Shown here in pieces: positions 18,191-26,725 of a stretch of DNA of 64,000 nucleotides (position 1 is its first letter; every line of letters begins with the position of its first letter). This stretch comes from Tolypothrix sp. PCC 7712 (GTDB lineage: Bacteria; Cyanobacteriota; Cyanobacteriia; Cyanobacteriales; Nostocaceae). Location of the stretch: contig NZ_CP063785.1 of NCBI RefSeq assembly GCF_025860405.1, positions 3,348,001-3,412,000 on the forward strand, given 5' to 3'. A model generated the notes under the pieces. That model saw only the letters and a program-made list of their open reading frames with translations, had not been told where the DNA came from and made no database searches. A program made the translations under genes and the position numbers.

Positions 18191-18753
18191 ATCACCTGAG
18201 ATACAACGCCTTCCTTTTTTGGTGGCATACTCATAATTTCTTAGGGGACAGATAACTCTGCATCCCCGGTTCTGTTTTGTAAGTCTGCAATCGCTTTTCA
18301 GCACAGATGAGAGAGTATATTCTTTCTGCAAAAAATTTTACCTCTGCTTTGTCAAAATGCGATTCTAACCAGACCTCTAGCCTCAGCTTTAATCATGATT
18401 TCATAAACTGCGCTCGGCAAGGCCGTGATATTACTTAATTTTATTTTTAGTTCTGACAATCCATAAAATACAATAATTTAAGCTACAGTGTATATACTTA
18501 AGCTAATTCGCAAAAAGTAGATTTTGATCCTCTCTCAACCGTCATTATGCTTAAAAGTCAGTATATATGTTTATTAGTAGCATTTTTGGCAAATGCATCA
18601 GTACTAAATTTATCAAAGAGCAATTAGCACAATGTACAGAATGTGAGTTTCCTAACGATACCCGCTCTACAAACAAATACTAGAAACGTCTAACGCTTCT
18701 GTGTGACAGGTATTCAAACATTCATCAAACCTAATATAGGCTCAGTAGTCCCA
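18191..18753. other. Intergenic region before the ATPase cluster
   Basis: About 560 bp, AT-rich, no repeat array and no convincing gene. A 26-codon frame at 18547-18627 (hydrophobic middle) is too short to support. Probably holds the promoter of the 18.7-25.8 kb cluster. Confidence 0.4.
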
Positions 18754-20091
18754 ATGCCAAACAATCCCTTCACGATTGGTCAGCCAGTTTCGCCAGAAAA
18801 TTTCGTTGGGCGAACAACTGAAATATCAGCAGCACTCGATCAAATATATAATCACGGCAGCTTGGCAATTTGGGGTGGCCCAAAAATGGGGAAATCTTCC
18901 TTCTTAGAAAAACTGGCTGCACCTCAATACTGGGAAGAAAATCAAGGAGAATCTTCAAAAGCTGTAATAGTTCTTTTGAGCTGCGAGAATATTAAGCCCT
19001 TTAGTGGGCCTCTGTTCTGGAGAGAAGTCTTAAGCATACTGAAGGATCAGTTAGACGATGAACCTACATTACAGGCTGATATTGAGAAATTATTGGCAGC
19101 AGGACAAACAACTAAAGATAGTTTACGTCAAGTATTACGAAAGCTAGGTAAACAAAAAAAATTCTTGGTGTTGCTAGTAGATGACTATGACACTGCACTA
19201 TACCCAAAAGAGGATTATACCGAAACTGCTATGGAAGTTTTCTTGAGCGAGTGCCGAAATTTGGCTTATCATGCTCCAGAAAGAAAACATCTTTCGATGG
19301 TTGTTACCTCACTCAAGCGCCTCAATGAACTTGGGCCTAAGCTAAATCCCAATGCTTCCCCGTGGTACAACCACTATCTCTTCCAATCCCTAAAGCCGTT
19401 TACTAACAATGATTTTGAGCAACTACTGAAGATAGCCAATATATCAATAGAACCAAAGTTACAGGAAGCAATTAGAGAGATTACTGGTGGATATCCTACT
19501 TTATTACAAATTGCCTGTTCTCTTCTGTACAGAGAACTAGAAAAGGGAGAGGGGAAAACACTAGACATAGCAGCATTTGCTAGGGGCTTTGAAAGCGATA
19601 CCAAACATATTTTTCAAAATATTTGGCAAAGATGTTCGGAAGTAGAACAAACTCTATTAATGCTAATGGCTTTATCTGGGTTGAAAGGTCGACTGCATAA
19701 GAAGATTAAATTTGATTTGAGTGATATTGACCTTATCTTTACCCAAAGAGTGCGAGAGTTAACTAACTTAGAAGAACAAGGCATAATTCTTCGCACAAAA
19801 AATGCTAATGAACAAGCAGAAATCAGAGAATACGCATTCACATCATCAATCATGGAACGATGGGTAATTCAGGAGATTTGGAATACTGATGAAGCTGAAC
19901 TGCAAAAACGAAAAATAGTGTTCCTCAATCTGATGAGCCATCAGCAACTAGAAAAATTTACCACAGCAATTCACTGGGTATGGAAGCATAAAGATGAGAT
20001 ACCTTCGACTCTGGAATGGTTTGGTAAAATATCCTCTGCTTTACCAAAGGGAGCCATAAAAGGCTTGATTAACTGGAATCTAGGAGCATAG
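18754..20091 (+). CDS. STAND-like ATPase, first gene of the three-gene sensor cluster
   Basis: 445 aa from ATG 18754; a GTG at 18703 would add 17 residues. The opening NNPFTIGQPVSPENFVGR is the 'PF..G..V....FvGR' entry of this ATPase class. Walker A GGPKMGKSS (41-49); Walker B FLVLLVDDYD (137-146); sensor/lid segment ITGGYPTLLQIACSLLY (about 245-262). A C-terminal winged-helix/helical part follows with no repeats and no membrane span, so unlike its two neighbours it is soluble. The next gene starts 2 bp after its stop with a ribosome site (GGAG) inside its own end, so the two are translationally coupled. Function inferred as partner ATPase; trigger unknown. Confidence 0.75.
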   Translation: MPNNPFTIGQPVSPENFVGRTTEISAALDQIYNHGSLAIWGGPKMGKSSFLEKLAAPQYWEENQGESSKAVIVLLSCENIKPFSGPLFWREVLSILKDQLDDEPTLQADIEKLLAAGQTTKDSLRQVLRKLGKQKKFLVLLVDDYDTALYPKEDYTETAMEVFLSECRNLAYHAPERKHLSMVVTSLKRLNELGPKLNPNASPWYNHYLFQSLKPFTNNDFEQLLKIANISIEPKLQEAIREITGGYPTLLQIACSLLYRELEKGEGKTLDIAAFARGFESDTKHIFQNIWQRCSEVEQTLLMLMALSGLKGRLHKKIKFDLSDIDLIFTQRVRELTNLEEQGIILRTKNANEQAEIREYAFTSSIMERWVIQEIWNTDEAELQKRKIVFLNLMSHQQLEKFTTAIHWVWKHKDEIPSTLEWFGKISSALPKGAIKGLINWNLGA

Positions 20092-20093
20092 TA

Positions 20094-23027
20094 ATGGTTA
20101 ATCCCGAAGACCGGATAAATAATCCCTATATTATAGGTAGTCCCATAGATGAACCTCATAAATTTTTTGGCAGGAGAAGTCTGTTTGAAATTATTCAAGA
20201 TAACCTAAATCAAGATACAAAAATTATTTTGTTGCACGGTCAAAGACGTATCGGAAAGTCATCTATACTTCAACTTATTCCTCAGTTTTTGATAGCAGAT
20301 GAATTAAAATTTTTTATATTTGATCTTCACGAAAAAAGTCAGTCAAGCTTGGGTGAAATTCTCAATAGCCTCGCTACAGAAATTATCTTGCACCTAGAAT
20401 TTAACAACCTGCGTCCGCCGACTATTGAGCAGATAGATAATGATCCAAAAATCTTCGCCAGACGTTTTTTACCCTTGGTTTATAGAAGATTGAGAAATAA
20501 AAAGCTGGTGTTGTTATTAGATGAATTTGATGTTGTTCTTGAGAAAGAAAATTCGGAGCGTTTACCGCTTTTAAAAGAGCTTCTGGATAAACAAGAAAGA
20601 TTATTTATTATTCCAGTAGTCGGACGGCATCCATCTACCTTACAACAGTTAAGGAGCTTTTTAAAAAGTGCGCCTTACCAAGAAATTGGGTTGCTTGATA
20701 CTGAGAGTGCTAGACGGCTAATTACTCAACCAGCTAAAAATTTACTAAAGTATGAAGAAGAGGCTATAAACAAAATTATTCGCTTAAGTGCAGGGCATCC
20801 CTATTTTATCCAAGTCATTTGTTTTACTATTTTTACACAAGCTAGAGAGCAAAATATTTGGAGTGTTACTAGTGAACACGTAGACAAAATTATAGATAAA
20901 GCACTAGAAAATGCAGAAGCTGGTTTGGCATGGTTCTGGGATGGGCTACCAATGGCAGAGCAAATAGTTTTCTCTGCCATAGCTGAAGCTCATAAAATTG
21001 CTCTATTGAAAAATCAACAGATTCCTGATGATCCATTCATGCTTTTAGAAGAGTATGATCTTTCTAAGACAGAAGAACTAGCTCAAGCATCTGAGCATTT
21101 ATTTGAAAAAGCTTTAGTAGATGATATCAGAAGGCGGGTGAAAGTGGAATTTGTTCGCCTTTGGTTATTGAAAAGACACTCGCTAGAGCAAGAATTTGAA
21201 AAATTGCAAAAACTGCGAACTAAATTTAAATTTGCAGTAGCTACTCAACTTTATCAAGAAGGTAAACAACAGGAAGCAGTAGCTCTTTATGAGCAAATTA
21301 TACAAATAGATTCTAATCACGTTAGCAGTCTACTAGCTTTAGCTGAAATATATTTGAGAACTGACAATTTAGTTAAAGCAGTAGAATTTTACACAAGAGC
21401 TTACCAAGTTGATCAAACAAGCAACAAAGAAAAGCTGCTGGATGTCTTGGAAAGATACGGCGATAAACTAAAAGGGCAAAAAAAGTACGATTTGGCGCGG
21501 GAGCAGTACAACCAAGCTTTAGAAATTGAGCCTAATAGAATATCAACACAGGAAAAACTGCAATTACTAGACAAGGAAATATCAAAAAAACTGCCACTCA
21601 GATCAGATTTTCTACCACAGCTAAACTGGCAAGGCAAAAAATCTTTAATAGGAGGAATTTTTGCCGTGGCTTGTATCGCTATTAGCTTGTATCTGTGGTC
21701 AAATCCAAATCGTTGCTCATTTGTGCCAAAGCAATTATCCGGCATACTTTGTATAGATGAAAATCCTAAAAATAATATAAGTCGTGGTGAACGTGCCTTC
21801 TTTTTTAGCAATCCTAACAGTGCTCGCGATCAGGGTATTACAGCATTTAAGGCACGCGATTATTCTAAAGCTGCGGAACGGTTTAAAGTTGCTGTAACAA
21901 ATGATCACAATGATCCAGAGGTACTAATCTACTACAATAATGCCCTCGCCCTTCAGCAGGTTTCTCCCATCACTTTAGCAGCAGTTGTGCCGATAGAAAA
22001 CGCAAAAGAAAAAGCTCAAGAAATATTGCGAGGTGTAGCACAAGCACAAAATGAGTTCAATGCTAATGGTGGATTAAATGGTCGATTACTGCAAATTGTA
22101 ATTGCCAATGATGCTAACGGTAGAATATCTAAACCAGTGGCTAAGGAACTAGCTCAAGATGAATCCATATTAGGAGTTATTGGACATTATACGAGTGACT
22201 CTACAGAAAAGGCACTACCTGAATACGAGAATGCTAAAACACGCTTACCTGTCATCTCTCCTAGTAGCTCCAGTACAAAATTGAAGGCAGATGTTTTTTT
22301 TCGGGCTACTGCTTCTGATAAAGCACATGGTAAAAAACTAGCTGAATATGCCTGGAACAACGCCTTAAAAAAAGTTGTAATTTTTTGGAATCCTAAGAGC
22401 CTCTTTAGCCGTAGTATCACAGAGCAATTTATCACAAATTTTGAAAAACTAGGGGGTGTAATAGTTAGTAATCCGATTGATCTGACGGCTGACAACCGGA
22501 ATGTAGAACAAGAAGTTAATGAGAGTATTTCTCAAAATGCACAGGCGGCTCTATTAATCCCAGACGCAACATACGTTGCAGCAGCAGAGGAAATTGCTAG
22601 AGTCAACGCAAATTTAAAGACTAGCGCTCAAAACCAAAACAAGCAAGGGCTAAAGTTGTTAAGTACGAATATTCTATATATTGATAGACTCAGTAAAGTC
22701 AAAGCTTTTGATGGATTGATTCTAAGTGTGTTTTGGTTTAGGGATGCACCACAATCACAAAAATTTGCACAAGCAGCAAAGCAACAATGGAGAGGAGGTG
22801 TTAGCACTAATACCGCAACTAGCTATGATGCGACTCAAGCTTTTATTCATGCTTTATCCTCAAATCCCTCACGTTCCACAATTCTGCAAAAACTTCCGCA
22901 GCTAAATCTTTCATCTGATGAAACCTCCGGAGAGGGACTTAAATTTCAAGATCATGAGCGCCAGGGTAACCCAATACTTATTCAAGTTCAAAACGATCAA
23001 TTTAAGATATTACCAAACACTCCCTAA
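20094..23027 (+). CDS. Membrane STAND ATPase - TPR - TM - periplasmic-binding-protein fusion (copy 1)
   Basis: 977 aa. Order: ATPase domain (about 1-290; Walker A GQRRIGKSS 49-57, Walker B LVLLLDEFD 138-146, sensor SAGHPYFIQVICF 232-244), winged-helix-like part to about 365, two TPRs (about 378-482), one membrane helix (about 516-535), a loop with two cysteines (541, 553), one more TPR (about 575-625), and a type I solute-binding domain of the Leu/Ile/Val class (about 625-977, with ILRGVAQAQNEFN, IGHYTSDST, PVISPSSSS and SYDATQAF). With no N-terminal signal peptide the ATPase should be cytoplasmic and the binding domain outside. This suggests a receptor: ligand outside, ATPase switch inside. 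Ligand unknown. Confidence 0.82.
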   Translation: MVNPEDRINNPYIIGSPIDEPHKFFGRRSLFEIIQDNLNQDTKIILLHGQRRIGKSSILQLIPQFLIADELKFFIFDLHEKSQSSLGEILNSLATEIILHLEFNNLRPPTIEQIDNDPKIFARRFLPLVYRRLRNKKLVLLLDEFDVVLEKENSERLPLLKELLDKQERLFIIPVVGRHPSTLQQLRSFLKSAPYQEIGLLDTESARRLITQPAKNLLKYEEEAINKIIRLSAGHPYFIQVICFTIFTQAREQNIWSVTSEHVDKIIDKALENAEAGLAWFWDGLPMAEQIVFSAIAEAHKIALLKNQQIPDDPFMLLEEYDLSKTEELAQASEHLFEKALVDDIRRRVKVEFVRLWLLKRHSLEQEFEKLQKLRTKFKFAVATQLYQEGKQQEAVALYEQIIQIDSNHVSSLLALAEIYLRTDNLVKAVEFYTRAYQVDQTSNKEKLLDVLERYGDKLKGQKKYDLAREQYNQALEIEPNRISTQEKLQLLDKEISKKLPLRSDFLPQLNWQGKKSLIGGIFAVACIAISLYLWSNPNRCSFVPKQLSGILCIDENPKNNISRGERAFFFSNPNSARDQGITAFKARDYSKAAERFKVAVTNDHNDPEVLIYYNNALALQQVSPITLAAVVPIENAKEKAQEILRGVAQAQNEFNANGGLNGRLLQIVIANDANGRISKPVAKELAQDESILGVIGHYTSDSTEKALPEYENAKTRLPVISPSSSSTKLKADVFFRATASDKAHGKKLAEYAWNNALKKVVIFWNPKSLFSRSITEQFITNFEKLGGVIVSNPIDLTADNRNVEQEVNESISQNAQAALLIPDATYVAAAEEIARVNANLKTSAQNQNKQGLKLLSTNILYIDRLSKVKAFDGLILSVFWFRDAPQSQKFAQAAKQQWRGGVSTNTATSYDATQAFIHALSSNPSRSTILQKLPQLNLSSDETSGEGLKFQDHERQGNPILIQVQNDQFKILPNTP

Positions 23028-23066
23028 CTAGAAGGCAACTACTAGCTCAGTAGATTGGGAATAAAT

Positions 23067-25781
23067 ATGACACATTCAACTGCTCGAAGAAATCCTTACG
23101 TCATCGGTCGTCCAATTGATGAATCTGAACTATTATTCGGTCGAGAAAGTCTGTTTAACTTTATCGAAGACAACCTGAAGCAAGATATAAAAGTTATTTT
23201 ATTACATGGTCAAAGACGTATTGGTAAGTCTTCAGTACTTCGTAATATTCCTAATTTTGTTGCACCAGAGCAATTTGCTTTTATTACTTTCGATCTAGAG
23301 TATCACAGCCGAGAAACTCTTAGTCGTATTTTAGCTGCAATAGCAACAGAAATTATTGAACAACTAGAACTGGATTTAGATAGGATATCGTTACCTGATA
23401 TAACAGAGTTAGAAACAGATCCCTATATATTTTATAGGCAATTTTTACCTAAAGTCTATCAAGAAATAGGAAATCAAAAACTAGTATTATTACTTGATGA
23501 GTTTGATGCTTTAAATAACGATAGCTCAGATACCGCAGTTGAACATCTTTTTCCATATCTCCGCTCTATTATAGAATTACCAGATAATCAACTATTCATA
23601 ATTCTTTGTGTTGGTAGGCAATCAGCAGATATGCCAAATTTACTTAGTATATTTAATAATGTACCATATCAAGAAATTGGTTTATTAGATGCTGAAGATG
23701 CTGCTCAATTAATTACCCAACCCGCTAAAAATAGCCTAAATTATGAACAAAATGCTATTGATGAAATTTATAGACTGACAGCAGGTCATCCTTATTTTAT
23801 CCAAGTAATTTGCTTTCATATTTTTGTGCAAGCAAGATCTGAAGAAAAATGGCAAGTTACTCGCACAGATGTAGATGCGATTGTAGAGCAAGCAATTGAA
23901 AGTGCAGAAGCTGGATTAGCTTGGTTTTGGGATGGTTTAACAATTCTAGAGCAAATAGTATTTTCATCTGTAGCTGAAGCACAAAAGCAAGCATTCCCAG
24001 AAAATCCATTAACATTGTTGAAAAAATACGGCATTATCGAGACAGAAGAATTAGTTCAAGCAGCTAGACAATTAGTTGAAAAAGGGCTTTTGAATGCTAG
24101 TGGAAACCAGATAAAAGTTGAAATAGTCCGTCTCTGGCTCTTAAAAAGACATCCAATAGATACAGATATACAAGCATTAATACAACAACAAGAACAAAAA
24201 ATTAATGTTATATCGCAAAGAAACATTACACAACATCAAGAGCGAAAACTGAAATTATTGAATGATAAAATATTAAAAGAAGCGAGAGAAAAAGACACAG
24301 ATTATTCTCCAAATAAAAATTTGCGATTTAGAATCGTAGTTGTAGGATTAATTGTGTCTATCAGTAGTGTTGCGTTAGGCATTTACCAATTTTTTAATAG
24401 TTGTGAAAAGAGACAATATTTCATATTGGATCAAAGTTGTGTAGTTCAGCACAATAATATAAATTATCTCAATGTTATAACTAATATTAGCCGGGGCGAT
24501 CGCACAGTTTTTTATAACAAGGAAAACAAGGATTTTAATCGAGCACTTGAAGAATTCAAAAAAACTGATTATACAAAAGCAACCGAATTATTTAAAAAAG
24601 CTGTAGCGCTTAATCCTCAAGATCCAGAAGTACTAATTTACTATAATAATGCCCTTGCTCGCCAAAAAGGTACTCCCATGACTGTAGCTGTATCTGTACC
24701 TGTAGAGAATCCAAAAGGGATGGCGGAAGATATTTTACGTGGTGTAGCGCAAGCGCAAAATAAGTTTAATCAACAAGGTGGGTTCAACGGTAAATTGCTA
24801 GAAATAGTTATTGCTAACGATGCTAACAAAACTGAAAATGCAAAACAAATAGCTCAGGTTTTAATAAAAGACTCATCGATACTAGGAGTAATTGGACATA
24901 GTTCTAGTAATCTTACTCAAGTAGCATTAGCCGAATATAAAAAAGCTAACTTACCAATCATTTCTTCTACCAGTATCAGCGATTCCTTATCTGGCAATGT
25001 TTTCTTTAGAACAGTTCCTTCTAATGCAGCTATTGGTAAAAGACTCGCTGAATACACCAAAAGTTCTCGTGGTTTGAACAAAGTTGTTATTTTTAAGAAT
25101 CCAGACAGCAAAGATAGTAAATCTCTGAGTCAAGCATTTATTGAGAAGTTTGAACCACTAGGGGGTCAGGTGGTTCGGGAGATTGATTTGACAAAACCGG
25201 AGCTAAATGTAAACAAAGAAATTAAAACCATTGTATTTAGCGATCGCGCCGAAGCTGCTGTATTGTTTCCAGCTACACAAAAGCAGGCTTCAGTAACATT
25301 AGAAATTGCTAAAGCTAACGCTGACTTAATTAGCACTAAAAATCCAAATAACCCAGGTCTAAGTTTGTTAGGTGGAAGTCTTCTCTATGGGAACACAACC
25401 TTGCAAAAAGGTAAGAAAGCTGTTGAAGGTTTAATTGTCGCTATACCTTGGTTTAGAGATTCACCAAACTCAAAAAACTTCGCACAAGCAGCACTTAAGC
25501 AATGGGGAGGGCCTGTTAGTTGGCGCACAGCTACTAGCTATGATGCTACTCAGGCTTTTATTAAAACTTTGACTAATATCTCTCCCAATTTTTCTAGGGA
25601 AAATGTTTTACAAGGATTGAAACAGGTTAATCTTTCTCCTAATGAAACTTCAGGAGAACCTTTAAAGTTTACAGACAATGGGGAACGCCAAAGTCAACCT
25701 GTTCTTGTTCAGGTGAAAGGAGGAAAATTTACCCTCGTTCCTTCTGTTGCGTCTGGTGTAACTCCTAGCAAATCCCGTTAA
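23067..25781 (+). CDS. Membrane STAND ATPase - TM - TPR - periplasmic-binding-protein fusion (copy 2)
   Basis: 904 aa from ATG 23067 (GGGA six bases upstream; TTG 23055 would add four residues). Same plan as the preceding gene: ATPase with Walker A GQRRIGKSS (48-56) and Walker B LVLLLDEFD (139-147), sensor TAGHPYFIQVICF, then a charged coiled-coil-like stretch (about 370-412) in place of the cytoplasmic TPRs, membrane helix (about 421-443), two cysteines (446 and 458), an outer TPR (about 485-530) and a Leu/Ile/Val-type binding domain (about 536-end). It is a tandem paralogue: the ATPase and binding regions remain strikingly alike while the linker before the helix differs. Starts 40 bp after the previous stop. 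Confidence 0.82.
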   Translation: MTHSTARRNPYVIGRPIDESELLFGRESLFNFIEDNLKQDIKVILLHGQRRIGKSSVLRNIPNFVAPEQFAFITFDLEYHSRETLSRILAAIATEIIEQLELDLDRISLPDITELETDPYIFYRQFLPKVYQEIGNQKLVLLLDEFDALNNDSSDTAVEHLFPYLRSIIELPDNQLFIILCVGRQSADMPNLLSIFNNVPYQEIGLLDAEDAAQLITQPAKNSLNYEQNAIDEIYRLTAGHPYFIQVICFHIFVQARSEEKWQVTRTDVDAIVEQAIESAEAGLAWFWDGLTILEQIVFSSVAEAQKQAFPENPLTLLKKYGIIETEELVQAARQLVEKGLLNASGNQIKVEIVRLWLLKRHPIDTDIQALIQQQEQKINVISQRNITQHQERKLKLLNDKILKEAREKDTDYSPNKNLRFRIVVVGLIVSISSVALGIYQFFNSCEKRQYFILDQSCVVQHNNINYLNVITNISRGDRTVFYNKENKDFNRALEEFKKTDYTKATELFKKAVALNPQDPEVLIYYNNALARQKGTPMTVAVSVPVENPKGMAEDILRGVAQAQNKFNQQGGFNGKLLEIVIANDANKTENAKQIAQVLIKDSSILGVIGHSSSNLTQVALAEYKKANLPIISSTSISDSLSGNVFFRTVPSNAAIGKRLAEYTKSSRGLNKVVIFKNPDSKDSKSLSQAFIEKFEPLGGQVVREIDLTKPELNVNKEIKTIVFSDRAEAAVLFPATQKQASVTLEIAKANADLISTKNPNNPGLSLLGGSLLYGNTTLQKGKKAVEGLIVAIPWFRDSPNSKNFAQAALKQWGGPVSWRTATSYDATQAFIKTLTNISPNFSRENVLQGLKQVNLSPNETSGEPLKFTDNGERQSQPVLVQVKGGKFTLVPSVASGVTPSKSR

Positions 25782-25789
25782 TATTGAGC

Positions 25790-26407
25790 TTACTTAGCGT
25801 TATTGACAATCAAGTCGATCATCGTATTAATCACGCGATCGCTCTCCATAGGTAAAATCTCTTTACCATGCAACACATCCTGAACAATATGAAAATGCAC
25901 TAATGACCCTAATAAAATCCTGGCCACTGCTTCTGGATCGTTAATTTTCAGTTCAGGATGACTAGCAACGTATTGAGTCAGGGTTTCGACCACTGGTTTA
26001 ATCATAGCGCGCACACAAATCTGCGCTAACTCTGGAAAACGTCCAGATTCGCCAATTAACACCCGCATCAATGCTCGATGTTCTTGGTCTGCTACCATGT
26101 GCTCTAAGGCTTTGGTTCCTAACTGGCGTAATACAATTGTTGGTTCACCCTGGAGAGGTTCTGTACCAAATATAGAGTTAAACTTTTGCCGTGATAAATG
26201 CTCAAGTAATACTTTAAATAGTTCTTCTTTATCCTGAAAGTGGCTATAGACTGTGGCTTTAGACACCCCCGCAGCAACAGCCACTTTATCCATACTTGTA
26301 CCAGCATAGCCATGCTTAAGGAACTCCTGCATTGCCCCTTGCAGAATTTGTTCCACTTTCTCAACTGAACTCTCGCGTTCTACTTCGTCAACTTTTGTGC
26401 GTGCCAT
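25790..26407 (-). CDS. TetR-family transcriptional repressor
   Basis: 205 aa. N-terminal helix-turn-helix: ILQGAMQEFLKHGYAGTSMDKVAVAAGVSKATVYSHFQDKEELF (about 22-65), the standard TetR DNA-binding domain. The C-terminal ligand/dimer domain (about 75-205) resembles the AcrR/RutR-type all-helical fold; ligand unknown. It is transcribed divergently from the devBCA-type exporter, and repeated operator-like sequences lie between them, so control of that exporter and of itself is the likely job. Stop lies 8 bp from the convergent ATPase-cluster end. Confidence 0.92.
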   Translation of the reverse strand: MARTKVDEVERESSVEKVEQILQGAMQEFLKHGYAGTSMDKVAVAAGVSKATVYSHFQDKEELFKVLLEHLSRQKFNSIFGTEPLQGEPTIVLRQLGTKALEHMVADQEHRALMRVLIGESGRFPELAQICVRAMIKPVVETLTQYVASHPELKINDPEAVARILLGSLVHFHIVQDVLHGKEILPMESDRVINTMIDLIVNNAK

Positions 26408-26440
26408 TTGTGAATCAACTTTGCTTATAAATTATTTTAC

Positions 26441-26564
26441 TGGGGATTGGGGACTGGGGAACTCGGGGCCCCCTCTGGGGATAAGGGGTAATGGGGACTG
26501 GGGACTGGGGATTGGGGATTGGGTAATGGGTAATGGGTAATGGGGATTGGGTAATGGGTAATGG
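26441..26564. repeat. STRR1-type heptamer array (GGGGACT / GGGGATT / GGGTAAT)
   Basis: About 16 seven-base units, interrupted once at about 26462-26486 by a C-rich palindromic insert (GGGGCCCCCT). Lies in the leader region of the TetR gene. Confidence 0.85.
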
Positions 26565-26604
26565 GAGAGGAGGAAGATAAGGGGATGAAGAGAAAATAAC
26601 CAAC

Positions 26605-26634
26605 ACCAATGACCAATGACCAATGACCAATGAC
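26605..26634. repeat. Heptamer array (CCAATGA)
   Basis: Four CCAATGA units, between the STRR1 array and the operator-like repeats. Confidence 0.8.
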
Positions 26635-26646
26635 AAATACCACTTG

Positions 26647-26700
26647 ACTAAACTACTCGGTTTAGTTTAGCATAATTTTGAACTGGACGGTTTAGTTTAA
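26647..26700. promoter_or_regulatory. Operator-like repeats between tetR and devB
   Basis: ACTAAAC (26647-26653) and GTTTAGT (26660-26666) form an inverted repeat with a 6-bp centre. The right part, CGGTTTAGTTTA, recurs as a direct repeat at 26688, exactly 30 bp (about three helical turns) away. TTGACT at 26644 and CATAAT at 26671 lie within or next to it. Position between a TetR gene and its divergent neighbour makes TetR binding the best explanation. Confidence 0.65.
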
Positions 26701-26725
26701 TTGCCGCCAGCAAGAGGGGAATACT

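Noticed and set aside
18547..18627. 26-codon hydrophobic ORF (MLKSQYICLLVAFLANASVL) before the ATPase cluster
   Set aside because: Could be a leader peptide, but no ribosome site and nothing else supports translation.
20094..25781. ABC transporter interpretation because of the binding-protein domain
   Set aside because: The ATPase domains have no LSGGQ-type signature, the binding domain is on the same chain behind one helix, and no permease is nearby.
26415..26643. Three overlapping Pro-rich minus-strand frames
   Set aside because: They translate STRR1 heptamers in three frames; array, not protein.
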